NCBI RefSeq assembly: GCF_000597865.1
Contig: NZ_CP007452.1
Coordinates: 503,183 to 567,182, forward strand
DNA length: 64,000 nucleotides
Direction: 5' to 3'
Source: Peptoclostridium acidaminophilum DSM 3953
GTDB taxonomy: Bacteria; Bacillota; Clostridia; Peptostreptococcales; Peptostreptococcaceae
Part shown: positions 26,450 through 34,091 of the stretch, in pieces
Layout of the letters: every line of letters starts with the position of its first letter
Numbering within the stretch: position 1 is the stretch's first letter
Notes under the pieces: model-generated
Databases searched by the model: none
What the model saw: only the letters and a program-made list of their open reading frames with translations
Told to the model about the DNA's origin: nothing
Position numbers and translations under genes: made by a program

Positions 26450-27691
26450 ATGTTTAATCAAACTAAAAATCGTTTTTCAACGGCTGTTAGGGTAATTATC
26501 ATATTTGGCATTATAAGTATGATGGGTGATGTAGTCTATGAGACTGCAAGAAGCGCCAACAGCCAGTATTTAAATTTACTAAGTATCAGTGCCGCTCAAG
26601 TCGGTCTTATTTTTGGAATTGGTGAGTTCCTTGGATATTTTCTTAGGCTCATCGCAGGAGTTTTATCCGATAAGAGCGGTAGACATTGGATTTTTATGTT
26701 CCTGGGCTACGGCATGTTGTTGGTTGTGCCGCTGATGGGATATACCATGAAATGGAATATTCTTATTGTGCTGATTTTGATGGAGCGAATCGGAAAAGCG
26801 CTTCGAAGTCCTGCTAAAGATACAATTCTTTCAGGTGTTGCAGAAAATCAAGTCGGAGTTGGATTTGCCTTTGGTCTTCAAGAAGCTTTGGATCAGATTG
26901 GCGCATTTATCGGCCCGCTTATTTTCACAATGGTGTTTTATTTTACTGGGAAGAACGGAATTGCAGAGTACCAGTTAGGGTACAAAACACTTTTTGTTCC
27001 ATTTGTCTTGCTGATGTTGTTTTTAATATATGCCTACAACAGGATTAAACGCGAAAATCTTATACCTGCTGCCGTAAAAAAAGAGTTTCAATCAGAGCAT
27101 CTTAAACCGATATTTTGGATCTATACAGCATTTACCTTTTTCTGCACGTTGGGTTTTGTCAATTTCAGTACAATAGGTTACCATTTAAAAGCAAATCATT
27201 TAATGTCAGACGGGAATATAACCTTGTTGTATTCGGCAGCCATGATTGTGGATGCTGTCACAGCATTGTTTGTCGGCAAAGCTTATGACCGGTTGAAAAT
27301 TAAGACAGGCATGAAGACTGGAGGTCTTCTGGTCTTGATGGCGATTCCATTCATCACATTGCTGCTGCCGTTTTTAACATTGAGCAATTCGACAGTGTTA
27401 ATTGTTATTGGAATGATTGTTTTTGGCGTAGTCATAGGAGTTCATGAAACGGTTATGCGTTCTGCAATCGCAGACATAACACCGTTCAATAAGCGAGGCA
27501 AAGGGTATGGCGTGTTTAATACCTGCTATGGCTTGGCTTTGCTTGGCGGTGCTGCATTGATGGGATTGCTGTACGATAAAAGTATGATAGGAAGCATTAT
27601 TGCTTTTACTTGTGCTGTAGAATTAATCGCAATTCTTCTATATTTCAAAATGAATAATACGGTCAAGAATAGCCATCAAGTAAGAAATTGA
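26450..27691 (+). CDS. MFS transporter
   Basis: 413 residues with about twelve membrane segments (for example VRVIIIFGIISMMGDVV, WIFMFLGYGMLLVVPLMGY, VIVIGMIVFGVVIGVHETVM, LALLGGAALMGLLYD). The loop GVLSDKSGRHWIF after the second segment fits the MFS motif A. The N-terminal MGDVVYETARSANSQYL block places it with putative drug or metabolite exporters of the major facilitator superfamily. The substrate cannot be read. It follows 76 bases of spacer and could be a separate small unit of the cargo region. Confidence 0.85.
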   Translation: MFNQTKNRFSTAVRVIIIFGIISMMGDVVYETARSANSQYLNLLSISAAQVGLIFGIGEFLGYFLRLIAGVLSDKSGRHWIFMFLGYGMLLVVPLMGYTMKWNILIVLILMERIGKALRSPAKDTILSGVAENQVGVGFAFGLQEALDQIGAFIGPLIFTMVFYFTGKNGIAEYQLGYKTLFVPFVLLMLFLIYAYNRIKRENLIPAAVKKEFQSEHLKPIFWIYTAFTFFCTLGFVNFSTIGYHLKANHLMSDGNITLLYSAAMIVDAVTALFVGKAYDRLKIKTGMKTGGLLVLMAIPFITLLLPFLTLSNSTVLIVIGMIVFGVVIGVHETVMRSAIADITPFNKRGKGYGVFNTCYGLALLGGAALMGLLYDKSMIGSIIAFTCAVELIAILLYFKMNNTVKNSHQVRN

Positions 27692-27735
27692 TAAAAAATT
27701 TAATTGAACGAATTGAAAGGAAGAATGAAAAGTAT

Positions 27736-28380
27736 ATGAAAGCCTATCAGATAAAAATCGAATTGATTGACTCTAAACCTTTGATTTGGAGAAGGGTGCT
27801 AATCCCGGCGGATGTTACATTTAAACGTCTTCATGATACGATTCAGTTTTCTATGGACTGGTGGGATTACCATCTTTATGAATTTGAATTCCCGCAAGAC
27901 AAGCTTCGAATTACAAACGATGAAGAAGCCTACGAAGAATTCAAATTTTACTCTGCCAAATACAAAAATAAGAAACCGTCTAAAAAAGAAGACCCACATG
28001 TCACTATTGCCGGGATAATTGAAACAACAGTAAGACAGCCACAGACAGTCAAAATCGACAAATACTTGGAAAAATACAAAAGCTTTGAATATATCTATGA
28101 CTTTGGAGATTATTGGCGTCACAGAATCGTGCTTGAAAAAGTAATAGATGATTATGAATTTGGCTATCCGCAGATTCTTGAGGGCGAAGGTGCTTGCCCG
28201 CCGGAAGATGTTGGCGGACTTGGCGGTTATGAAGAATTCCTTGAAGCCTGGAATGATCCTAAACATCCGGAACATGAAGCCATGCGCCAGTGGGGAGAAA
28301 GCCAGCATTATCGGGAGTTTGATATTAGCTTCAGGAATAACCTGCTTAAGACTTGTTTGAGAATCAAGAAAGTTAAATAG
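27736..28380 (+). CDS. pRiA4b ORF-3-like protein
   Basis: 214 residues from ATG at 27736. The family (PF07929) is recognised by the start AYQIKIELIDSKPLIWRRVLIPADVTFKRLHDTIQFSMDWWDYHLYEF, the middle FEYIYDFGDYWRHRIVLEK and the end GACPPEDVGGLGGYEEFLEAWNDPKHPEHE. Its function is unknown; such proteins are frequent on plasmids and mobile elements. A TTG at 27688 overlapping the transporter stop would add 16 residues that the family lacks. A long open antisense frame over this gene is a codon-composition artefact. Confidence 0.85.
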   Translation: MKAYQIKIELIDSKPLIWRRVLIPADVTFKRLHDTIQFSMDWWDYHLYEFEFPQDKLRITNDEEAYEEFKFYSAKYKNKKPSKKEDPHVTIAGIIETTVRQPQTVKIDKYLEKYKSFEYIYDFGDYWRHRIVLEKVIDDYEFGYPQILEGEGACPPEDVGGLGGYEEFLEAWNDPKHPEHEAMRQWGESQHYREFDISFRNNLLKTCLRIKKVK

Positions 28381-28396
28381 TGGAAGAAGTCCGATT

Positions 28397-28879
28397 ATGA
28401 TTAAAAATATCAATACATGCAGTTGCGGATGCAACTCACAAAATATAGAACAAACCAAGGGGAATTGCCCTGTTTGTAATAACAAAGGTGAAGCTGTAAG
28501 CAAAGTTACCGTTGAGCATTTGGTGACAGATGAAAACCGAAATGCAGTTGAGGGAGATCAATACAGGATTTGCATGAATGAAGACTGTGATGTTGTCTAT
28601 TACAACACAGGCAATGGAGTAAAATTCTTAAAGGATCAAGTCAAAGTTCCTATCTGGTTTAAGAAAAATGCAAATCCTAAGTATGCTTGCTATTGTAGTA
28701 AAGTCACAGAAGAACAGGTAATTGAAGCTGTGGTTAAGCATGGAGCGAGAACTGTACAAGAAGTAAATGCTATAACCGGCGCAATGAAGAATTCTAACTG
28801 CAAAGAGAATAATCCGATGGGTGTTTGCTGCCACAAAATCATTATGGAAGCTATTAACAAAGCTTTGACTGTAAGATAA
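28397..28879 (+). CDS. CopZ-N-like iron-sulfur metallochaperone
   Basis: 160 residues of the Csac_0668/CopZ N-terminal family. Cysteine groups are TCSCGCN and CPVCNNKG at the N-terminus, CMNEDCDVVYYN in the middle, and YACYCSKVTEEQVIEAVVKHGARTVQEVNAITGAMKNSNCKE followed by GVCCHK at the C-terminus, the last being a BFD-like [2Fe-2S] domain. In the characterised archaeal CopZ this region holds a [2Fe-2S] cluster and zinc next to a heavy-metal domain; here the heavy-metal domain is absent. It probably handles metal or redox, and there is no copper ATPase nearby. Confidence 0.8.
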   Translation: MIKNINTCSCGCNSQNIEQTKGNCPVCNNKGEAVSKVTVEHLVTDENRNAVEGDQYRICMNEDCDVVYYNTGNGVKFLKDQVKVPIWFKKNANPKYACYCSKVTEEQVIEAVVKHGARTVQEVNAITGAMKNSNCKENNPMGVCCHKIIMEAINKALTVR

Positions 28880-28913
28880 TTTTCAAGGAATATATCGGCA
28901 ATTATAAAGATAA

Positions 28914-29273
28914 ACCTGCGATGTCATACTTAGATTCATGGACTTCAATGGCTTTGGCTTTAAGGTGGTAAACATGGCACCCAACATTTTATATCGATAC
29001 TATGGAATCGAGTTTTCGGATTATAGCGCCATAGATATCGCGCCGGATGTGCACACGATGCGGGTGTTTCAAAGACTTGGCCTGACACCTTTTGTGACAG
29101 ATCAGGAGATTGCACGCATCTATACAATTTGCAAAGCAAGAGAGCTTAATCCGGAGTTTCCGGGAATCGCCGATGGCTTGCGCTGGGAGGTTGGAAAGTA
29201 CTCTTGTAATCCCAGTAAACCTAAATGCGGAGATTGCCCTTTTAGCAGTTTCTGTGAACGAAAGATTGTTTGA
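28914..29273 (+). pseudogene. Fe-S DNA glycosylase (endonuclease III-like), truncated and frameshifted
   Basis: Only the C-terminal half of an HhH-GPD DNA glycosylase survives. The preserved part has the helix-hairpin-helix region (DFNGFGFKVVNMAPNIL), an Asp-rich DIAPDVHTMRVFQRLGL, and a complete [4Fe-4S] loop with the spacing C-x6-C-x2-C-x5-C near residue 90. The frame opens at 28914, and a plausible continuation (EYIGNYKDKP) is read in another frame at 28885-28916, implying a small indel. The N-terminal 100 or so residues are missing, cut by the preceding metallochaperone gene. As an intact family member would be about 200-230 residues, this is best read as a gene remnant. Confidence 0.7.
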
Positions 29274-29407
29274 GCCGATGTTTGGGGTTAATATGCATTG
29301 ACTTGTCTCCCAAATACCAACATTTTACAGTATATCATTTTGCGAAAACGCTTTAATATCAACGAAAATCCGATTGACGTATCCCCAAAGAATTAGGTCA
29401 AAAAGTG

Positions 29408-29611
29408 TATAATACAAAAACACAGAAAAATCATGGAAAATCGGATGTGAATAAAAAATTACCAAGACATTAATAAAAACGGCTCGTCGCACGTTGAGAC
29501 GGTAGTATTGCTATCAAGGGTAGACAAGAGATAGAGTAGAAACATGTGTAAATAAGCGCTTTCCGTGATTTGAGATCTGGCTCCAAGCTAGAAAGATAGT
29601 CACGGTTTTTT
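29408..29611 (+). ncRNA. Candidate structured RNA with own -10 box and terminator
   Basis: A -10 box TATAAT at 29408-29413 is followed by about 190 bases with no start/stop-bounded gene and an intrinsic terminator. The terminator stem is CCGTGA (29563-29568) with TCACGG (29600-29605), an inner hairpin TGGCT/AGCTA, and then TTTTTT. The body has GC-rich blocks in an AT-rich setting (ACGGCTCGTCGCACG, GAGACGGTAG, TCAAGGGTAGACAAG). The layout recalls the long noncoding RNAs of Clostridia such as raiA, but I cannot assign a family. A matching -35 box is not obvious. Confidence 0.4.
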
Positions 29612-29868
29612 ATTTTATGGGAACTTATCCAAGAATGGCAGAATGTAAGGTTGAGTGGCTATATTGACTTTAGAGCTCGTGAGTTGATGAAATTGCTGTC
29701 AAAAACGTGCTGAGTTGATAAGATGACTATAAAATTACAGATAAAATGGCAACAACTTAGAAATTGTGTTATGTTTATTTAATTCACCAAACGCTGAAAT
29801 TAATATTGCGATCACTGAATTTTGATGATATCATAGATTAAAGTCGTTGTTATAGTGAGGTGGCCAAA
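29612..29868. other. Spacer upstream of the restriction-modification operon
   Basis: No gene is seen. TGAGTTGAT occurs twice (about 29680 and 29711) in a stretch that may be an insertion-sequence end remnant, without a transposase. The last 40 bases carry the ribosome site GAGGTGG of the Xre gene. No convincing sigma-A promoter is visible, so the operon may be read from further upstream or from a weak promoter. Confidence 0.3.
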
Positions 29869-30099
29869 TTGCATGTTAGTTATAAAAAACTTTGGAAGAT
29901 GTTGATTGATCGTGATATGAAAAAGAAGGATCTTTGTTTAGTGGCCGGTATAAGTCATGCGTCAATAGCAAAACTAGGAAAGAACGAAAATATTACAACT
30001 GATGTATTGCTTAGAATTTGTAAAGCCTTGGATTGTGACATCGGTGATATTATGGAAATAATAAACGACGATAATGAGGGGGCGACATATATTGAGTAA
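29869..30099 (+). CDS. Xre-type transcriptional regulator, restriction-modification side
   Basis: 76 residues forming a single Cro/C1-type helix-turn-helix (YKKLWKMLIDRDMKKKDLCLVAGISHASIAKLGKNENITTDVLLRICKALDCDIGDIMEI). The start is a TTG five bases after GAGGTGG; a GTG at 29860 lies on the ribosome site. It probably acts as the controller that delays endonuclease expression, as C proteins do in many type II systems. It is closely paralogous to the regulator at 33840-34058, with the same SIAKLGKxxNITTDVLL core. The next gene starts within its last codons. Confidence 0.85.
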   Translation: MHVSYKKLWKMLIDRDMKKKDLCLVAGISHASIAKLGKNENITTDVLLRICKALDCDIGDIMEIINDDNEGATYIE

Positions 30100-32002
30100 T
30101 TCACTGAAAATCAGCACTGAAAATGACAATTCTAATAATACAGCACGCCCAATACTCAAGTGGGCTGGTGGGAAAACACAGATGTTAGAAGATATTATAC
30201 CCAAGATGCCTACTAAATATGGGCGCTATATTGAACCGTTTTTTGGTGGCGGGGCTGTATTTTTTGCGCTTAATCCTGAAGAGGCAATCATTGCAGATAG
30301 TAATCCTGAGTTAATAAACTTATATACAGAAGTGGCCAATAATGTTCAAGCAATTATAAGTAAACTTAAAAAATACGAGAATAACGAAGAATTTTTTTAT
30401 AATATGAGGGCTTTAGACTATAACTCATTATCTTCAGTTGATGCAGCTGCCAGAACGATATATTTGAATAAGACGTGTTTCAATGGGCTTTATAGAGTCA
30501 ACAAAAAAGGACAGTTTAATGTTCCCTTTGGAAGATATAAAAATCCGAATATTTGTGATGAAGAAGCGTTGTATGCAGCCTCAAATATGTTAAGACGGGC
30601 TACGATTGTTTGCGGCGATTATTTGGACATATTAAACGAGCATGCAAAAAAAGATGATTTAATCTTTTTAGATCCTCCATATTTACCTGTGTCCGAGTAC
30701 TCAGATTTCAAAAGATACACCAAGGAACAGTTTTATGAAGAAGATCACATTGAACTAGCTAAAGAAGTCCAACGATTGCAGGAAATTGGATGTCATGTTA
30801 TCCTTACAAATTCAAACCATCCACTTGTACATGACCTGTATGGTTCATTTAATATAGATGTATATCAAACAAAGAGATACATTTCATGTAATGGTAGTGG
30901 GAGAAAAGGTGAAGATGTTATTGTAAACATTCCACCTAAGAAAAATATTACTTTATCTTTGGTACCTGAACCCTTACCAAGGCAAGTTGATAAATATCCA
31001 GCAACAAGGTTCATGGGCTCTAAGAGCAAACTATTAACGCAAATTTGGGATATTGCTTCTCAGTTTGAATTTGAGAGTGTATGTGATTTGTTTTCCGGTT
31101 CAGGAATTGTAAGTTACATGTTTAAGGCACAAGGGAAAACTGTAGTTAGCAATGACTACATGGCAATGTCGGCAACATTTACAAAAGCTATGATTGAAAA
31201 TAACTCAATCACATTGCCCGAGATCGAAGCCGAAAAGCTTTTAGTTAAATCAAATGAGTCTGATGGTTTTGTTTCAAAAACATTTAAAGACCTTTACTTT
31301 ACTGATTCTGAGAATGATCTGATTGATACGCTTCGCCTAAATATCTCAAAAATCAGAAGTCCATATAAAAGAGCAATAGCAATGGCCGCACTGATACGTG
31401 CTTGTATTAAAAAAAGACCAAGAGGTATTTTTACATATACAGGTGATAGATATAATGATGGAAGAAAGGATTTACGGAAATCATTGGAAGAACAGTTTCT
31501 GGATGCTGTGAAAGATATAAATAATTCGATTTTCGATAATGGAAAAAAGAACAAATCAAAAAATTCTGATGCGATGAAACTACGTATTAAAAAACCAGAT
31601 TTGGTGTATATTGATCCACCTTACTACTCTCCATATTCAGATAATGAGTATGTTAGAAGATATCATTTTGTTGAAGGATTAGCGAGAGATTGGAAGGAGG
31701 TAGAAATTCAAGAACACACTCTAACAAAGAAATTTAAATCCTATCCAACTCCTTTCTCAACAAGAAATGGTGCGGCAGATGCTTTTGATGTATTATTCAA
31801 AAAATATGAAAGCAGCATAATAATTGTGTCATATTCCTCAAATAGTTTACCAACATTAGATGAAATGGTTTCTATTCTATCTAAACATAAATCACATGTT
31901 GAAGTAATACCTGTAGATTACCGATATTCATTTGGAAATCAAGGACACAAGGTTGGAGATAACAACAATAAAGTTCAAGAGTATCTGTTTGTCGGATATT
32001 AA
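30092..32002 (+). CDS. Fused two-domain adenine methyltransferase (restriction-modification)
   Basis: About 636 residues made of two full adenine methylases. Domain 1 (residues about 15-290) is Dam-type: LKWAGGKTQM, motif I FFGGGAVFF, motif IV DPPYLPV near residue 194, and SCNGSGRKGED. Domain 2 (about 305-630) has RFMGSKSKL, motif I DLFSGSGIVSY and DPPYYSPYSDNEY near residue 507. Two methylase domains in one chain are needed to modify both strands of an asymmetric site, as in M.FokI; the neighbour suggests GGATC. The start is TTG, nine bases after GAGGGGG and overlapping the regulator stop; ATG at 30074 is the alternative. Confidence 0.92.
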   Translation: MSNSLKISTENDNSNNTARPILKWAGGKTQMLEDIIPKMPTKYGRYIEPFFGGGAVFFALNPEEAIIADSNPELINLYTEVANNVQAIISKLKKYENNEEFFYNMRALDYNSLSSVDAAARTIYLNKTCFNGLYRVNKKGQFNVPFGRYKNPNICDEEALYAASNMLRRATIVCGDYLDILNEHAKKDDLIFLDPPYLPVSEYSDFKRYTKEQFYEEDHIELAKEVQRLQEIGCHVILTNSNHPLVHDLYGSFNIDVYQTKRYISCNGSGRKGEDVIVNIPPKKNITLSLVPEPLPRQVDKYPATRFMGSKSKLLTQIWDIASQFEFESVCDLFSGSGIVSYMFKAQGKTVVSNDYMAMSATFTKAMIENNSITLPEIEAEKLLVKSNESDGFVSKTFKDLYFTDSENDLIDTLRLNISKIRSPYKRAIAMAALIRACIKKRPRGIFTYTGDRYNDGRKDLRKSLEEQFLDAVKDINNSIFDNGKKNKSKNSDAMKLRIKKPDLVYIDPPYYSPYSDNEYVRRYHFVEGLARDWKEVEIQEHTLTKKFKSYPTPFSTRNGAADAFDVLFKKYESSIIIVSYSSNSLPTLDEMVSILSKHKSHVEVIPVDYRYSFGNQGHKVGDNNNKVQEYLFVGY

Positions 32003-32014
32003 AGGGGTGATATC

Positions 32015-33727
32015 GTGGCTATTTGGTATATTGGAAATACTTCAGTACGAAGCGCATTTAGGTTGAGAGACGGTTTAGTCGCACTATCATCTTCTCATTT
32101 ACAGGGTAATATTCGTAAACAAGAAGGTGATCGAGCATTTCGAGATTTACTTGGACAACATGGAATTGTTTCTTTAGGAACGGATGCTACAAATAGTGTT
32201 GGCAGAAAGTGGAGATCAGCCCTTGGCAAACTAGGGTTTTTGTATCCAGAAATCCCACGATCTTCAGATATACGTCAAGAAGATATAGGGGCCTTGGATA
32301 CAATAACACCAAATGGATGGCGATTAATCAGATCAGAGACGGTTCCTGCTATGCAAGAGTGTTTTTTGAGAGCTTTAGCTGCCCAATTTATTGAAATTGA
32401 GGTATCAGGAGGCGAAAAAATATGGTTTTCACCGTTGAGACATACTCTGGCAATTTTGTTAGAAATAGAGAGAAAAACTGGAGAGGCATCCATTAGCTTT
32501 ATTGAAATGGCTCTTTTCGTTCAAACAACTAGTAGTGCCGATGATAAAAACGCAATAACTGACAACATTCTAAACTTTAGGAATGAGAGAAATGATGTAG
32601 AGTCAAAGCGTAGATTTGATAATCTAAAATACAACGAAATTGCTGATCTTCATAGTTTGAAAGCGTCCACTTTCAGAGACTATGCAGATGCAAATTTTAG
32701 ATATTTAAAAGCAACGGGACTGGTTCAAAATAAGGGGAAAGGGATAGCGCTAGTTCATGAGAAACGATATTTTTCTGAATTAATGGCAAATGACACTTCT
32801 GTCCCCACTAGTGAGTTAGAGAGATATCGTTCAATGTGTAATGGGGCCAACCTTCCAACTGATAGCCAAGATGCAGCATTTGAAGTTCTACAAGATTTAT
32901 TAGGCCAATTATCCTCTATGGGAATACCATTTGATTTAAGAGGCAAATCAACAGATACTCCTGCAGATATAGCTATAATTAGACATGAGATTGAAGATAT
33001 CATTTTTAAAGTTAAAGAAGAGATTTATGCGAGTGAGCAAGCTGAACAATGGGAAGAGATAGCTGCTTACATAGACCTAATAGCATCCAGAAGAGAGAGA
33101 AAGAGAATTGACGAAGAAACGGAAATCGTGATTCCTCGAAGTGAAACGCCAGCATATCTAGAGTGGGTGTTGTGGCGAGCTTTTCTAGCAATTGACAGTT
33201 TGACAAATAAACCGTATGAAGCACGAAGATTTAAAATTGATCAGGATTTTCTTCCGGTGGGCACAGCTCCCGGAAATGGTCCGGATCTAATTATGGAATT
33301 CGAAAATTTTGTGATAGTTATTGAAGTAACTCTTACAGAAAATTCGAGACAAGAAGCTGCAGAAGGAGAGCCTGTAAGACGTCATGTTGCTGATTTAATG
33401 AATCACTATACTGAAAAAAATGGGAAGCCCGTCTATGGTTTGTTTATTGCGAATAATATTGACTCAAACACAGCAGAGACGTTTAGAATTGGTGTTTGGT
33501 ACTCACGTAATGATGAGAAAATGAGTTTAAGTATTATCCCAATAACAATCGCGCAGTTTAATATATTTTTTAGAGCTCTATTTATTAATAGTAGAGCGAA
33601 TCCTCAAGAAGTCATCAATCTAATGAATGAGTGCGAACAGCACAGAGATAGATGTGAAGCTCCTGAGTGGAAGAATATGATTAACAATACAGTTGAGAGT
33701 TTTGTTAGTAATATGTCAGTCTGCTGA
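32015..33727 (+). CDS. AlwI-family type II restriction endonuclease
   Basis: 570 residues from GTG behind AGGGGTG. It matches the AlwI family: the N-terminus IWYIGNTSVRSAFRLRDGLVALSSS and HGIVSLGTDATNSVGRKWRSALGKLGFLYPEI, a helical middle, and a catalytic region around residues 420-445 (GNGPDLIMEFENFVIVIEVTL) that supplies the Asp and Glu of a PD-(D/E)XK-like site. AlwI itself cuts outside GGATC; the specificity of this enzyme is inferred from family and from its double-domain methylase. It ends 25 bases before a bidirectional terminator. Confidence 0.92.
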   Translation: MAIWYIGNTSVRSAFRLRDGLVALSSSHLQGNIRKQEGDRAFRDLLGQHGIVSLGTDATNSVGRKWRSALGKLGFLYPEIPRSSDIRQEDIGALDTITPNGWRLIRSETVPAMQECFLRALAAQFIEIEVSGGEKIWFSPLRHTLAILLEIERKTGEASISFIEMALFVQTTSSADDKNAITDNILNFRNERNDVESKRRFDNLKYNEIADLHSLKASTFRDYADANFRYLKATGLVQNKGKGIALVHEKRYFSELMANDTSVPTSELERYRSMCNGANLPTDSQDAAFEVLQDLLGQLSSMGIPFDLRGKSTDTPADIAIIRHEIEDIIFKVKEEIYASEQAEQWEEIAAYIDLIASRRERKRIDEETEIVIPRSETPAYLEWVLWRAFLAIDSLTNKPYEARRFKIDQDFLPVGTAPGNGPDLIMEFENFVIVIEVTLTENSRQEAAEGEPVRRHVADLMNHYTEKNGKPVYGLFIANNIDSNTAETFRIGVWYSRNDEKMSLSIIPITIAQFNIFFRALFINSRANPQEVINLMNECEQHRDRCEAPEWKNMINNTVESFVSNMSVC

Positions 33728-33752
33728 TTTGAATTAATTATTTCCAATAGAT

Positions 33753-33785
33753 AAAACCCTGCTCAATTAAAGAGTAGGGTTTTTT
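33753..33785. terminator. Bidirectional terminator between converging operons
   Basis: AAAACCCTGCTC and GAGTAGGGTTTT form a 12-pair stem with one wobble around a seven-base loop. T-runs follow on both strands, so it ends the restriction-modification operon and the minus-strand helicase operon. Confidence 0.88.
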
Positions 33786-33839
33786 GATTGGATAAGAAAG
33801 CAAACGAACAGATGTAAGGGGATAGTGACTTTTTCATTT

Positions 33840-34058
33840 TCATAATTTTTCTTTATCTCGGACCGTTTGGATAATATCTTCAAGGTTACAGTCTAAAGCT
33901 TCACATAGTTTTAGGAGTACATCAGTTGTAATGTTGTCACCTTTCCCTAGCTTAGCTATGGAGGCGGCACTAACACCACTTAATTCCTTTAAGTCTTGTT
34001 TATTCATGTTTTTATCAATTAATAATTTCCATAGCTTGTTGTAGCTGATTCTTAACAT
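33840..34058 (-). CDS. Xre-type transcriptional regulator, helicase side
   Basis: 72 residues with one helix-turn-helix (YNKLWKLLIDKNMNKQDLKELSGVSAASIAKLGKGDNITTDVLLKLCEALDCNLEDIIQTV), preceded by AGGAGGCC about six bases upstream. It is the last gene of the minus-strand operon, the opposite position to the paralogue that leads the restriction-modification operon. The paralogues differ in the recognition helix (SGVSAASI against AGISHASI) but share their flanks, so cross-talk between the operons is possible. A natural binding target would be the repeats at 37727-37766, which is untested. Confidence 0.85.
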   Translation of the reverse strand: MLRISYNKLWKLLIDKNMNKQDLKELSGVSAASIAKLGKGDNITTDVLLKLCEALDCNLEDIIQTVRDKEKL

Positions 34059-34091
34059 ATTGTGGCCTCCTAGATTTTTCTATTGGATTTA

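Noticed and set aside
27799-28503. Long open frame of 234 codons on the minus strand
   Set aside because: It lies wholly over the pRiA4b ORF-3-like gene and the metallochaperone start, has no ribosome site and no recognisable domain, and the plus-strand genes have clear family matches.
29374-29413. TTGACG at 29374 as -35 box for the TATAAT at 29408
   Set aside because: The spacing is 28 bases, far too long; only the -10 box is kept as evidence for the candidate RNA.
29641-29760. Possible insertion-sequence end (repeated TGAGTTGAT blocks)
   Set aside because: No transposase, no matching terminal inverted repeat and no target duplication could be seen; the resemblance is too weak to list.
30074-30091. 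ATG at 30074 as the methylase start
   Set aside because: It lacks a ribosome site, whereas GAGGGGG lies nine bases before TTG at 30092; kept only as an alternative.
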